Source: an uncultured Xanthobacter sp.
GTDB lineage: Bacteria > Pseudomonadota > Alphaproteobacteria > Rhizobiales > Xanthobacteraceae
Direction: 5' to 3'
Assembly (NCBI GenBank): GCA_937872325.1
Contig: CALMSN010000183.1
Span: 1 to 59,596 of the forward strand
Length of the DNA stretch: 59,596 nt
Both the position numbers and the translations under genes were made by a program. Of this stretch, positions 1 through 8,335 are shown piece after piece. The notes under the pieces are model-generated. The model was not told where the DNA came from and ran no database searches. It saw only the letters and a program-made list of their open reading frames with translations. The first letter of the stretch is position 1, and every line of letters begins with the position of its first letter.

Positions 1-1
1 C

Positions 2-76
2 TACGACAGGCGACCCGACAACTTCCTCGCAGCCCTCAAGCTCGCCGCAACACGCATCTGGATCAACGCGTTATGA
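2..76 (+). CDS. IS5-family transposase, C-terminal end (cut by window edge)
   Basis: The reading frame entering from the left edge ends YDRRPDNFLAALKLAATRIW followed by INAL and a TGA stop. This tail is typical of IS5-family DDE transposases. Only 24 residues are visible, so the group and intactness of the element cannot be judged. Its right end probably lies in the next few tens of bases, just before the truncated protease that follows. It marks the left border of a region rich in broken genes. Confidence 0.6.
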   Translation, partial: YDRRPDNFLAALKLAATRIWINAL

Positions 77-103
77 GCCCGCTCCCTAGGGGCCACTGAG
101 CCT

Positions 104-538
104 ATGCCGTTGACGCTGATCGAGCCCGCTTCCACGTCCGACGGCGTCGTGGCGATTTCGGCTGCGGATCAGGTCGCCTGGGGTGTGAAGGCTGTAGGCG
201 CGTCAACTTCGCCGTTTAGCGGAAAGGGAGTGACGGTCGCGGTGCTCGATACCGGGATTGATAAGGACCATCCCGCGTTCTCGGGCATCGAGATCATCGG
301 CCGGAACTTCACGGGCGGGGATGAACAGGATTTCAGCGATACCAAGGGCCACGGCACCCACTGCGCGGGAACGATCTTCGGCCGGCCTGTCAGCGGGACG
401 CAGATCGGGGTCGCTCAGGGAATCACGAGAGCCGTCATCGGCAAGGTGCTTGGGCCGGGTGGAGGCTCGACGGCGACCCTCTTCACCGCGATTAACTGGG
501 CGATCGAGAGCAAGGCTCAGATCATCTCTATTTTTTAA
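104..538 (+). pseudogene. Subtilisin-like (S8) serine protease, truncated before the catalytic serine
   Basis: The 144-residue product has the S8 catalytic Asp in VAVLDTGID (D49) and the catalytic His in GHGTHCAGT (H83). It runs through the conserved stretch ending AQIIS, where the family normally continues MSLG, but reads IF and stops. The whole second half, with the Asn oxyanion residue and the Ser nucleophile, is missing, so the product cannot be an active protease. The break coincides with an A/T-rich run (about 528-556, a T run then AAATTAAAAAG) quite unlike the GC-rich surroundings. This suggests a deletion or insertion scar. The frame is open upstream only to a stop at 74-76, so the 5' end may also be lost. 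Confidence 0.8.
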
Positions 539-668
539 ATTAAAAAGAAAAAATTTACAACGATCAGCGATCGTGACGGCATGTATATGCGCGTTGCACC
601 GCTTTATTGCGATATGCCGGGTGTATCAGAGCGACGACACCGATCGATAGGATTGCTTCGGGCGCGCG

Positions 669-1580
669 TCAGGAGGCCGCTTGGTGACGCGCGCAGGCCC
701 CCAGCCGCTGGATGAGCCATCTTCCGGCAGGCCCAGGCGGGTCATCAGCGCGATAGGCAATGGACATCGGCAGCTTCATTTCGCTTGGTGGAATATCCTC
801 GATTTGCAGCGAGACCAGACGCCCTTCCTCGATATCCGCGTTCACGGCATGGGCTGGCATGCCGCCCCAGCCAAGCCCGTTCACGAGGAACGTGTGCTTG
901 GCGAAGAGATCGGCGAGCCGCCACGTCTGCGGCGAGATCACGCCGAACTCCCGGCCCTGCGAAAGATCCGTCCGGTCGGTCAGAACGAGCTGGATGTGTT
1001 TGCCGAGCTCACGGCGGGGGATCGGCCCCTTGATCGATGCAAGCGGATGATTCGCGGCTGCGACCACCTCGAAGTCCACGGTGCCCAGCGGCTCGGTCGA
1101 TATGCCGGCGGGCATCACGGGGAGAGTCCCGACGATTCCCACGTTTGCCCGGCGATCGAGGATCGGTTGAACGGTGCCACCGAGCGCCTCGACAAAAAGC
1201 CGAAGCGGGACTGTGGGAAATTGCTCGCGGAAATCCCGGGCGGACTCTGCGATGACGCTGATGGGGAAGAACACGTCGATGACGACGGACAGTTCCGGCT
1301 CAAGGCCGGATGCCATGCCCTTGGCTTGCGATTTGAGCGCGTCGACCCTGGCGACGACCTCGCGGGCGCCTGCCAGCAACATCCGTCCTGCGTGCGTTAG
1401 CTGCGGATAGCGGCCGCTTCGGTCGAAGAGCTCGACGCCGAGCTGATGCTCGAGCCCCCGGATAAGCTCGCTGACGGCAGACTGGACCCGCCCGAGCTTG
1501 CGGGCAGCGGCAGAGAAGCTTCCCTCCTCGACCGTAGCGATGAACGTTCGGATCTGGTCGAGCGACAAGCCATCCAACAT
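669..1580 (-). CDS. LysR-family transcriptional regulator
   Basis: A 303-residue LysR-type regulator. The N-terminal winged helix-turn-helix is seen at LSLDQIRTFIATVEEGSFSA and continues to about residue 65, followed by a periplasmic-binding-like effector domain. The ATG at 1580 is preferred over an upstream in-frame TTG at 1592, because the DNA-binding domain begins right after it. The gene is divergent from the azoreductase at 1720, with about 140 bp between them, and a 9-bp inverted repeat of LysR-box form lies in that gap. Control of azoR, and of itself, is therefore the simplest inference. The effector is unknown. Confidence 0.88.
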   Translation of the reverse strand: MLDGLSLDQIRTFIATVEEGSFSAAARKLGRVQSAVSELIRGLEHQLGVELFDRSGRYPQLTHAGRMLLAGAREVVARVDALKSQAKGMASGLEPELSVVIDVFFPISVIAESARDFREQFPTVPLRLFVEALGGTVQPILDRRANVGIVGTLPVMPAGISTEPLGTVDFEVVAAANHPLASIKGPIPRRELGKHIQLVLTDRTDLSQGREFGVISPQTWRLADLFAKHTFLVNGLGWGGMPAHAVNADIEEGRLVSLQIEDIPPSEMKLPMSIAYRADDPPGPAGRWLIQRLGACARHQAAS

Positions 1581-1591
1581 GAGCAGATTCA

Positions 1592-1614
1592 ATCCATCTC
1601 AGGTAGAGATGGAT
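1592..1614. promoter_or_regulatory. Probable LysR-family binding site
   Basis: ATCCATCTC (1592-1600) and GAGATGGAT (1606-1614) form a perfect 9-bp inverted repeat around AGGTA. The core has the ATC-N9-GAT form of the classic LysR-type recognition box. It lies in the divergent gap between the LysR gene and azoR, directly in front of the LysR start. Confidence 0.6.
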
Positions 1615-1719
1615 AGTATCTTATAATAACGGCTATTCAGATGGCAATGGCAGGGACAAGGTCGAAGGGAGCCCACTGGGCATGGACCAGTCCGGCACCT
1701 GTCAACTCGGAGACTATTG

Positions 1720-2334
1720 ATGACGACCATTTTGCAGATCGACTCCAGTATTCTCGGCGCAAATTCTGTCAGCCGCCTCCTTACGGCAGAAATCGTGGCG
1801 CACCAGCTCGAGCTCCATCCCGGCGCGACCGTCGTCCATCGTGATCTGGGCGCAGACCCGGCATTACATCTGTCGGGTCTTCATCTCGCCGCCTTTCAGG
1901 GCGCTTCGCCGGAATCGGCTGAGCTTGGTGCCGATATCGCCCGCGGCGGCCAGTATATCGAAGATCTTTTCGCCGCTGACATCATGGTCATCGGCGCACC
2001 GATGTACAACTTCACCATTCCCTCGCAGTTGAAGGTTTGGATCGACCGGGTGCTCGTGGCCGGACGCACGTTCCGTTATACGGCGAATGGTCCGGAAGGT
2101 CTGGTGCCGAATAGCAAGAAGGTGATCATCGCCTCGGCTCGCGGCGGCATCTACACGGGAGACAGCCCCGCAGCTTCGCTCGATTTCCAGGAAAGCTATC
2201 TCAAGGCTGCGCTCGCGTTCATCGGCCTGACTGATGTCGCCATTGTTCGCGCCGAAGGCCTGGCGATTAGCGAAGATGCCAAGGCCGCAGCCTTGGCGAA
2301 CGCCAAAGCCTCCATCAAAGCGCTTGCCGCATAA
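1720..2334 (+). CDS. azoR: FMN-dependent NADH-azoreductase
   Basis: The 204-residue product is a flavodoxin-fold quinone/azo reductase of the AzoR family. Such enzymes use NADH to reduce azo bonds and quinones by two-electron steps. Visible family features are the N-terminal TTILQIDSSILGANSVSR phosphate-binding loop, the flavin-contact segment APMYNFTIPSQLKVWIDRV and the later ASARGGIY segment. Length and order of motifs match the family. The ATG at 1720 is chosen over the adjacent TTG at 1717. The divergent LysR gene and the inverted repeat between the two suggest induction by a quinone-like or electrophilic compound. Confidence 0.9.
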   Translation: MTTILQIDSSILGANSVSRLLTAEIVAHQLELHPGATVVHRDLGADPALHLSGLHLAAFQGASPESAELGADIARGGQYIEDLFAADIMVIGAPMYNFTIPSQLKVWIDRVLVAGRTFRYTANGPEGLVPNSKKVIIASARGGIYTGDSPAASLDFQESYLKAALAFIGLTDVAIVRAEGLAISEDAKAAALANAKASIKALAA

Positions 2335-2536
2335 GCGAGCCGAAGCGGGTCCGTTAGTCCCGCGCAAAGGCGACGCGGGCCGCACCCATCTCCCGCGTAC
2401 CGTTCCGAACGCCCCCTGCCCCCAGCCGCAGGTCGTTCGGCTGTGCCGGGCGAGCCGCCCCGCTCGCCCGGCACATGAACCGATATCAGACCAAGAGGTT
2501 CGGCGCGAGCAACACGCGGCTGGGAGATCGATCACT

Positions 2537-2812
2537 ATGCAGTTTGGAATTTTCAGCGTCGGCGACATCACCAGGAGCCCGTTGACGGGCATCACACCAA
2601 GTGAGGCGGAGCGGATCGACGCGATCGTGAAGATCGCCCGGCGCGCCGACGAGGTCGGGCTCGATGTCTTTGCTATCGGCGAGCACCATAATCCACCGTT
2701 CTTACCGTCGTCGCCGACAACCCTGCTTGCCTCTATTGCTGCCAGGACCGAGCGTATCATCCGGAGCACGGCGGTGTCGTTGATCACCACGAACGATCCA
2801 GTGCGGATGACT
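2537..2812 (+). pseudogene. LLM-class flavin-dependent oxidoreductase, N-terminal fragment
   Basis: From the ATG at 2537 the frame reads MQFGIFSVGDI, then VGLDVFAIGEHH and SLITTNDPVRM. This is the start of a luciferase-like (LLM) monooxygenase: first strand, the conserved GEHH turn and the DPVR segment. Recognisable sequence ends after about 91 residues near 2812. The frame then runs on through unrelated, low-complexity codons. Family members are about 300-350 residues, so roughly three quarters are missing. The break looks like a recombination join, not a point mutation, because what follows is a different small gene neighbourhood. Confidence 0.75.
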
Positions 2813-2856
2813 TCATCGTCGCAGCTTTTTGACCCTCCTGAAAGCACTTGCCTGAA

Positions 2857-2882
2857 GCCCCCCGCTTTTTCAAGAGGGGGGC
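2857..2882. other. Inverted repeat just after the LLM fragment
   Basis: GCCCCCC (2857-2863) and GGGGGGC (2876-2882) form a 7-bp stem around a 12-nt loop that contains a T run. It could be a weak terminator or a join marker. No poly-T tail follows on the plus strand. Confidence 0.35.
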
Positions 2883-2948
2883 GCAGACGCGGGCGGGCAC
2901 AACTGGGCATTCCCCAATGCGAGCAGACACAGCCCACTGCAATTGAGG

Positions 2949-3266
2949 TCAAAAATGGTTCGTTTCGCTGCCTTTTGCGTCGTCGCGCTGGTACTCTCCG
3001 GTTGCCACACTACCGATCTCGGTCGGTCGATCGGGTTCCCCGCGCCACAACGCAGCGCCCCCTCCGACTCGTATTGAGGCGAATAAGTCTCTGGACGGGA
3101 GTGAGCATTTGGAAATTGGTATCGACAGGTTCGCGATGCTCGCGACCGATCCCAACTCGCCCCGTTGGTCCATTTCGTAGATCGTGCCGTCAGCCAACGG
3201 CACCGTCTCGCGCAGTTCATTCCGTCTGATAGCTCTTCTGATTAGCGGATTGGTGACAGCCGTCAT
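2949..3266 (-). pseudogene. AlpA-like phage/island regulator, N-terminal remnant
   Basis: From ATG 3266, preceded by GAGAGGAG, the product begins with NPLIRRAIRRNELRETVPLA and continues DGTIYEMDQRGEL. This matches the first helices of AlpA/excisionase-type helix-turn-helix regulators, which activate or excise integrated elements. In the family the next part is usually a basic beta-hairpin and a WDLAEVEAWL-type tail. Here the sequence changes to unrelated residues after about position 40. The remnant suggests that a mobile island once ended here. The ORF stays open to 2949 and overlaps the small lipoprotein gene antisense, so its C-terminal part is probably not native. Confidence 0.45.
2955..3077 (+). 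CDS. Very small lipoprotein (40 residues)
   Basis: The ORF starts at ATG 2955, preceded by GAGGT at 2945-2949, a well-spaced ribosome binding site. The product begins MVRFAAFCVVALVLSGC: a two-residue start plus Arg, a hydrophobic core and an LSGC lipobox with the lipidated Cys at position 17. The mature part is only about 24 residues (HTTDLGRS..., ending SDSY). Size and layout resemble lysis/entericidin-like peptides or VirB7/TrbK-like conjugation lipoproteins, but I see no specific family signature. It overlaps, on the other strand, the tail of an AlpA-like ORF. The good start site and intact lipobox argue that it is real. Confidence 0.5.
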   Translation: MVRFAAFCVVALVLSGCHTTDLGRSIGFPAPQRSAPSDSY

Positions 3267-3458
3267 GATGCATCTCCTCTCGATTAGAGTTGAGAAAACA
3301 GAATTTGATTGATCTAGAAATATGAATTCATCACGCGGGCCTAGAGAATAATATCTGGCCTTAGCGCACACATCGGATAGCCGCCAATAAAACAGAAGCT
3401 ACCGTGTAACGCAGTAAGCCGCATTTGCGGCACGAATTGCATACTAACGACATAGCGT

Positions 3459-4328
3459 TCACGCCACGTCTGGCGAACGCGAATCCCTTAAGATGACATT
3501 GGCCAGCACCGACCAGTCGCGTTCGCCCCAACCGGCGTCGATAGCCTCGGCCATTTGTTCGCGCACCGCGTCCAGCATCGGCAGTTTGTGTCCGGCCGCC
3601 TCCGCTGCGGCAGTCGCGAGCCGGAGGTCCTTCAGGCCCAGCCGGGCCTTGAAGCCGGGCTCATACCTGCATTGAGCGATGTTGGAGCTGTATGTCTGGT
3701 AGGAACGCCCGCCGAACAGCGTGTTCAGGATCAGATCGAAGAACGCGGCGCGGGGAAGGCCGTTCGATTCGGTTATGGCGACGGCTTCGGCCATGGCCTC
3801 GATCGCCATGGTGATCATCATGTTTGCGGCGAGCTTTGCGGCATTGGCGCGCTTGGGCTGCTCGCCCATGTCCCACACTTTCTTTCCCAGGACATCGAGC
3901 AGCGGGCGGACGCGATCGACGGCGTCGGGCTTGCCAGCGGCGAGAATGTTCAGCTCGGCTCTCGCCGCAACGTCCGGCCGGCCCATCACGGGAGCTGCGA
4001 CATAGCCGATGCCCGCCTTCTCGTGCAGCCCGGTCAGTTCCTCAGCAAAGGCGACGGAGATTGTCGCCGTCATCACATGCACCAGTTCCGCCCGGGCCTT
4101 TGACAGCGCCCCGCTGTCGAGAAGGACCGCCCGGATCGCGGGGTCGTCGGACAGCATGGTGAAGGTGGCCTCGCCCAGAAGCGCGTCGGCCGGCTGGGGC
4201 ACCATCGTGATGCCGTCAATGCCGGGATTGCCTGAGCGATTCCATGCGCTGACGGAATGGCCGGCAGTGATGAGATTGCGCGCCATGGCAGTGCCCATGG
4301 CGCCGAGGCCGATAAAACCAACCTTCAT
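3459..4328 (-). CDS. NAD(P)-dependent beta-hydroxyacid dehydrogenase family protein
   Basis: The 289-residue product starts MKVGFIGLGAMGTAMARNL, the Rossmann dinucleotide-binding loop of 3-hydroxyisobutyrate/6-phosphogluconate-type dehydrogenases. The all-alpha C-terminal domain includes GEQPKRANAAKLAANMM, the region of the conserved lysine (family motif GxGxxxKxxxN, here altered at the glycines). Length is normal. AAGGAG lies a few bases upstream of the ATG. The substrate cannot be named: the family includes 3-hydroxyisobutyrate, tartronate semialdehyde, glyoxylate and imine reductases. The gene stands alone, with no operon partner on its strand. Confidence 0.82.
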   Translation of the reverse strand: MKVGFIGLGAMGTAMARNLITAGHSVSAWNRSGNPGIDGITMVPQPADALLGEATFTMLSDDPAIRAVLLDSGALSKARAELVHVMTATISVAFAEELTGLHEKAGIGYVAAPVMGRPDVAARAELNILAAGKPDAVDRVRPLLDVLGKKVWDMGEQPKRANAAKLAANMMITMAIEAMAEAVAITESNGLPRAAFFDLILNTLFGGRSYQTYSSNIAQCRYEPGFKARLGLKDLRLATAAAEAAGHKLPMLDAVREQMAEAIDAGWGERDWSVLANVILRDSRSPDVA

Positions 4329-4804
4329 GGCGAATGCTCCTTATCGTTCGATGGCCGCATCGGCCGCCCATGCATCGAGCCGGCCGATGCACGACGTGAA
4401 AAGGGATCGATCACGACAGATGGTTTGCCGGTATCGCTGCCCGCTCGCCGCTTGTGGCCGAGCCGGGCCTTGATGCCGGCAAGCCTTGAGAGGCGGACAA
4501 CCCAGCGGGGGCAAACGTCTCACGGTGACGGCGCCACCACTTGTCCTTTACAATGCGATCCCAACTCCCTGCTTGCGAGACCTTGCCGGATCATCAGCAT
4601 TGGCTGGGCGGGCTCTCTGAGGCGTCAGCCCCATCTTCCGCCAGCCTGGGATAAGGGGGCTCGGGCGAGCGAGATTTCAGAGTACCCGGCTTGAGTCAGG
4701 CGGAGTCGCTGCCAACCGCCCGGCTGGTCCAGGGCGCTTCCGCAAGGGCGGCATCCCGTCTTGCGCGCCTCGCTTTACGTGCCCACCCCTTCCGGGGCCC
4801 CACC
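4329..4804. other. Intergenic stretch, no supported gene
   Basis: About 476 bp between the dehydrogenase start and the end of the IclR-type gene. Short open frames on both strands lack ribosome binding sites and recognisable motifs. The first part must carry the promoter of the minus-strand dehydrogenase. I see no RNA gene, IS end or long repeat. Confidence 0.5.
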
Positions 4805-5560
4805 TCAGTTCATCAGCGGCCGCAACTCCGCCTGGAGATGCCTCAGCCCGGCCAGGTAGCGCGCGCGCACTTCCGATGCGGCCATTTGCACGGCCGGGGC
4901 ACCGATATTCACCGCGGCCACCACGCTCCCGCGCGTGTCGAGAAGCGGCACCGCCATCGAGCACAGCCCCAGCTCAAGCTCCTGATCGACAAGCGCAAAA
5001 CCCTGCTCGCGCACCAGATCGAGTTCGGCAAGCAGCGCCTGGATCGACACCTTGGTCGAGGGCGTGTTGGCCTGGATGGTCGAGCGTTCCAGCACGGCAC
5101 GCGCCTCCGACACCGGAAGCGCCGCCAGCAGAACGCGCCCCATGGAGGCGCACCAGGCCGGAAGACGCGAGCCCGGCACGAGATTGATCGACATCACCCG
5201 CCTTTGCGACGCCCGCGCGATGTAGACAATCTCCGTACCCTCCAACACGCTTGCCGAAGCGCTCTGGCCGACGTCTTCGGAGAGATGGTCGAGAAGCGGC
5301 TGGATGAGCCGCGGCAGCGGCGTCGCCGCCAGATAGGCGTGGCCGAGCCGGAGCACCTTCGGCGTCAACTCGAAGTATTTGCCATCGTAGCGGGCGAAGC
5401 CAAGCTCGACCAAGGTGAGCAGGCATCGTCGTGCGGTGGCGCGATCAAGGCCGGTGGAGACAGCGATATCCGCGATGCTCAGACGAGGGCTTTCGGCATC
5501 GAACGCCTCGATCACCTTCAGCCCCTTGGCAAATCCGCCCACGAAATCAGTCTGTTTCAA
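4805..5560 (-). CDS. IclR-family regulator of the adjacent pca genes
   Basis: A 251-residue IclR-type regulator. The N-terminal winged helix includes LSIADIAVSTGLDRATARRC, and the C-terminal effector-binding domain contains GSRLPAWCASMGRVLLAALP, as in PcaR/PcaU/PobR relatives. Homology begins KQTDFVGGFAKGLKVIEAFD, and the best-placed start is a TTG at 5560 with AAGGGACGG upstream; no suitable ATG exists in frame nearby. The gene is divergent from pcaI, with an inverted repeat between them. Members of this family usually activate beta-ketoadipate genes in response to beta-ketoadipate. That role here is inferred from position. Confidence 0.85.
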   Translation of the reverse strand: MKQTDFVGGFAKGLKVIEAFDAESPRLSIADIAVSTGLDRATARRCLLTLVELGFARYDGKYFELTPKVLRLGHAYLAATPLPRLIQPLLDHLSEDVGQSASASVLEGTEIVYIARASQRRVMSINLVPGSRLPAWCASMGRVLLAALPVSEARAVLERSTIQANTPSTKVSIQALLAELDLVREQGFALVDQELELGLCSMAVPLLDTRGSVVAAVNIGAPAVQMAASEVRARYLAGLRHLQAELRPLMN

Positions 5561-5574
5561 GATCCGTCCCTTAA

Positions 5575-5609
5575 TGTGCGATATATGAACAAATATCAAA
5601 TAGCGCACA
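5575..5609. promoter_or_regulatory. Inverted-repeat operator between the IclR gene and pcaI
   Basis: TGTGCGATAT at 5575-5584 faces TAGCGCACA at 5601-5609. The outer hexamers TGTGCG and CGCACA are perfectly complementary and the inner part is A/T-rich. Position in a divergent promoter and the palindromic form fit an IclR/PcaR-type binding site. Part of it lies just upstream of the TTG start of the regulator, which suits autoregulation. Confidence 0.55.
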
Positions 5610-5683
5610 AATAACTTGATGTCGAGATGCGGCAGATTTATCCGTCGAGCATCAGAACAGGACGGCAAGCGGGAAGGGTGAAG

Positions 5684-6391
5684 ATGGACAAGACGGTCGA
5701 GGCGCTTGCGGACGCTGTATCCGACATCGGCGATGGCGCGAGCGTGATGATCGGGGGCTTCGGCGGAGCTGGCGCGCCGATCGAACTGATCCATGCACTG
5801 ATCGACAAGCGCTTGAAGAATCTCACCGTCATCAACAACAACGCAGGCAACGGAAGCATCGGCATTGCCGCGATGATTGATGCCGGCATGGTCGCCAGGA
5901 TGATCTGCTCTTTCCCGCGCTCGTCCGATCCGAGAGCCTTTACTGAACGCTATCTTGCCGGGAAGATCGAACTCGAACTGGTGCCGCAGGGCACGCTCGC
6001 CGAACGCATCCGTGCGGGAGGGGCCGGCATCCCGGCCTTCTACACCCCGACCACCTACGGAACCGAGCTCGCCGAGGGCAAGCCTGTCGCCGAGTTCGAG
6101 GGACGCCATTACGTGCAAGAACGCTGGCTAAAGGCGGACTTCGCGCTGGTGAAGGCGCAACTGGGCGATACGCAGGGCAACCTCACCTACAACCAGGCGG
6201 CGCGCAATTTCAGCCCGCTGATGTGCATGGCGGCGGCCACCACCATCGCCCAGGTTTCGAGGATCGTGCCGCCCGGCGGCATCGACCCGGAGAACGTGAT
6301 CACCCCCGGCATCTTCGTCGACCGCGTCGTTGAAGTCGCCGATCCCCAGCAGGAAGAAGACCTCATCCGGGCCGGAGCGGTATACGCATGA
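5684..6391 (+). CDS. pcaI: 3-oxoadipate CoA-transferase, alpha subunit
   Basis: The 235-residue product is a family I CoA-transferase alpha subunit. The glycine-rich DGASVMIGGFGGAGAPIELI loop binds CoA, and the GIPAFYTPTTYGTELAEGK segment is typical of PcaI/CatI. With PcaJ it moves CoA from succinyl-CoA to beta-ketoadipate. The ATG at 5684 is used because GGGAAGGG lies just upstream; the frame is open further 5' without family sequence. The stop overlaps the ATG of pcaJ (ATGA), so the two are translationally coupled. Regulation by the divergent IclR-type protein is likely. Confidence 0.93.
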   Translation: MDKTVEALADAVSDIGDGASVMIGGFGGAGAPIELIHALIDKRLKNLTVINNNAGNGSIGIAAMIDAGMVARMICSFPRSSDPRAFTERYLAGKIELELVPQGTLAERIRAGGAGIPAFYTPTTYGTELAEGKPVAEFEGRHYVQERWLKADFALVKAQLGDTQGNLTYNQAARNFSPLMCMAAATTIAQVSRIVPPGGIDPENVITPGIFVDRVVEVADPQQEEDLIRAGAVYA

Positions 6392-7077
6392 CCCTCGCAC
6401 TCTCTCACAACGCCAAGCTCTCCAACGCCCAGATCGCGTGGCGCGCGGCGCAGGACATCGCCGACGGCGCCTATGTCAATCTCGGCATCGGTTTCCCGGA
6501 AATGGTGGCGAGCTATCAGTTGCCCGGGCGCGAGGCGATCTTCCACACCGAGAACGGCATTCTCAACTTCGGCGAGCCGCCCGCGCCGGGCGAGGAAGAC
6601 TGGGACCTGATCAATGCCGGCAAGAAGGCGGTGACGCTGAAGCCGGGCGCATCTTTCTTCCACCATGCCGACAGCTTCGCGATGGTGCGCGGCGGCCATC
6701 TCGACGTGGCGATACTCGGGGCCTACCAGGTGTCGCAGAATGGCGACCTTGCCAACTGGCGCGTCGGCAAGAAGGGCGTGCCGGCGGTGGGCGGCGCCAT
6801 GGACCTCGCGCATGGGGCCAAGCAGGTTTTCGTCATCACCGAGCATCTGACCAAGACGGGCGAGCCGAAGCTGGTGGAGCGCTGCAGCTTTCCGCTCACC
6901 GGCGTCGCCTGCGTCACCCGCGTCTATACGAGCCATGCCGTCATCGACATTGCGGCGGGGAGGTTTGTGCTGCGCGAGAAGCTCCCCGAGCTCTCTCTTG
7001 ATGAGCTTCAGAAAATAACGGGCGCACCGCTGCACCTCGATGGGCCGGTCACCGATCTCGTCGCGCCGGAACTGTGA
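6388..7077 (+). CDS. pcaJ: 3-oxoadipate CoA-transferase, beta subunit
   Basis: The 229-residue beta subunit carries the catalytic glutamate in HTENGILNFG (E55), which forms the glutamyl-CoA thioester. The later GGAMDLAHGAKQVFVITEHL segment is also characteristic. It pairs with PcaI to make 3-oxoadipyl-CoA in the cytoplasm. The start overlaps the pcaI stop by four bases, and pcaF follows within about 10 bp. The set pcaI-pcaJ-pcaF, without pcaGHBCD nearby, covers only the last two steps of the beta-ketoadipate pathway. The ring-cleavage genes must lie elsewhere, or the module serves another ring-cleavage route. Confidence 0.93.
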   Translation: MTLALSHNAKLSNAQIAWRAAQDIADGAYVNLGIGFPEMVASYQLPGREAIFHTENGILNFGEPPAPGEEDWDLINAGKKAVTLKPGASFFHHADSFAMVRGGHLDVAILGAYQVSQNGDLANWRVGKKGVPAVGGAMDLAHGAKQVFVITEHLTKTGEPKLVERCSFPLTGVACVTRVYTSHAVIDIAAGRFVLREKLPELSLDELQKITGAPLHLDGPVTDLVAPEL

Positions 7078-7085
7078 GGGCCGCC

Positions 7086-8288
7086 ATGACCGAAGCCTTT
7101 ATCTGCGACTATATCCGCACCCCGATCGGCCGTTTCGGCGGCGCGCTTGCGGGCGTTCGCGCCGACGATCTTGGTGCCGTGCCGCTCAGGGCGCTGATGT
7201 CGCGCCACACCGCTCTCGACTGGGAAGCGGTGGACGACGTGATCTTCGGCTGCGCCAACCAAGCGGGCGAGGACAACCGCAACGTCGCGCGGATGTCCGC
7301 GCTGCTCGCGGGCTTGCCGGTCTCGGTGGGCGGCACGACCGTCAACCGGCTGTGCGGATCGGGCATGGATGCCGTCATCATGGCGGCCCGCGCCATCAAG
7401 GCCGGAGAGGCCGAGCTCGTCATCGCAGGCGGTGTCGAGAACATGAGCCGTGCGCCGTTTGTGCAGCCCAAGGCCTATGCCGCCTTCTCCCGCAATACCG
7501 AGATCCACGACACCACGATCGGCTGGCGCTTCGTCAATCCTCTGATGAAGGCGCAGTACGGCGTCGATTCCATGCCCGAAACCGGCGAGAGCGTAGCGGA
7601 AGACTACAAGGTCAGCCGCGACGATCAGGACGCCTTCGCCGTGCGCTCGCAAGCCAAGGCTGAAGCGGCGCAGGAGAGTGGCCGGCTGGCGCGGGAGATC
7701 GTCGCGGTGACCATCCCGCAGCGCAGAGGGGATCCGATCGTCGTCGGGAAGGACGAGCACCCGCGCGCGACGACGCTGGAGACGCTGGCCAAGCTTCCGA
7801 CGCCGTTCCGAGCGGGCGGCACCGTCACCGCCGGCAACGCCTCAGGCGTCAACGACGGCGCTGCGAGCCTGATCATCGCCTCCGAGGCGGCGGCGAGGAA
7901 ACATGGCCTGACGCCGATCGCCCGCATTCTCGGTGGCGCGGCAGCTGGGGTGCCGCCGCGGGTGATGGGCATCGGCCCTGTTCCGGCCACGCGCAAGCTG
8001 ATGGCGAGGCTGGGCATGAAGCAGGAGCAGTTCAGCGTTATCGAGCTCAACGAGGCCTTTGCCTCCCAAGGGCTTGCCGTGTTGCGCGAACTTGGGATCG
8101 CGGATGACGATATCCGCGTCAATCGCAACGGTGGCGCGATCGCTCTCGGGCATCCGCTGGGAATGTCCGGTGCGCGCATCACCGGCACAGCGGCGCTGGA
8201 ACTCGCGGAGGCCAGTGGCCGTTTCGCGCTTGCCACCATGTGCATCGGCGTCGGACAGGGCATCGCGATCGCCCTCCAACGAAGCTGA
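7086..8288 (+). CDS. pcaF: 3-oxoadipyl-CoA thiolase
   Basis: A 400-residue thiolase that splits 3-oxoadipyl-CoA with CoA into succinyl-CoA and acetyl-CoA. The nucleophilic Cys is in NRLCGSGMDAV (C90). GGVENMSRAPF follows, then the C-terminal GGAIALGHPLGMSGAR with the general-base His, and CIGVGQG with the second catalytic Cys. Length is normal. ATG 7086 is chosen: the frame opens 12 bases earlier with GTG, but family sequence begins TEAFICDYIRTPIGRFGG. It is the last gene of the pca operon. The next gene is on the opposite strand. Confidence 0.93.
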   Translation: MTEAFICDYIRTPIGRFGGALAGVRADDLGAVPLRALMSRHTALDWEAVDDVIFGCANQAGEDNRNVARMSALLAGLPVSVGGTTVNRLCGSGMDAVIMAARAIKAGEAELVIAGGVENMSRAPFVQPKAYAAFSRNTEIHDTTIGWRFVNPLMKAQYGVDSMPETGESVAEDYKVSRDDQDAFAVRSQAKAEAAQESGRLAREIVAVTIPQRRGDPIVVGKDEHPRATTLETLAKLPTPFRAGGTVTAGNASGVNDGAASLIIASEAAARKHGLTPIARILGGAAAGVPPRVMGIGPVPATRKLMARLGMKQEQFSVIELNEAFASQGLAVLRELGIADDDIRVNRNGGAIALGHPLGMSGARITGTAALELAEASGRFALATMCIGVGQGIAIALQRS

Positions 8289-8335
8289 GGCATGCCGCTC
8301 CAATCGAGCGGCGACACTCGGGCGTGTGCCGGCGA

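Noticed and set aside
4329..4804. Short open frames in the gap after the dehydrogenase, one resembling a basic peptide.
   Set aside because: They lack ribosome binding sites and any recognisable motif.
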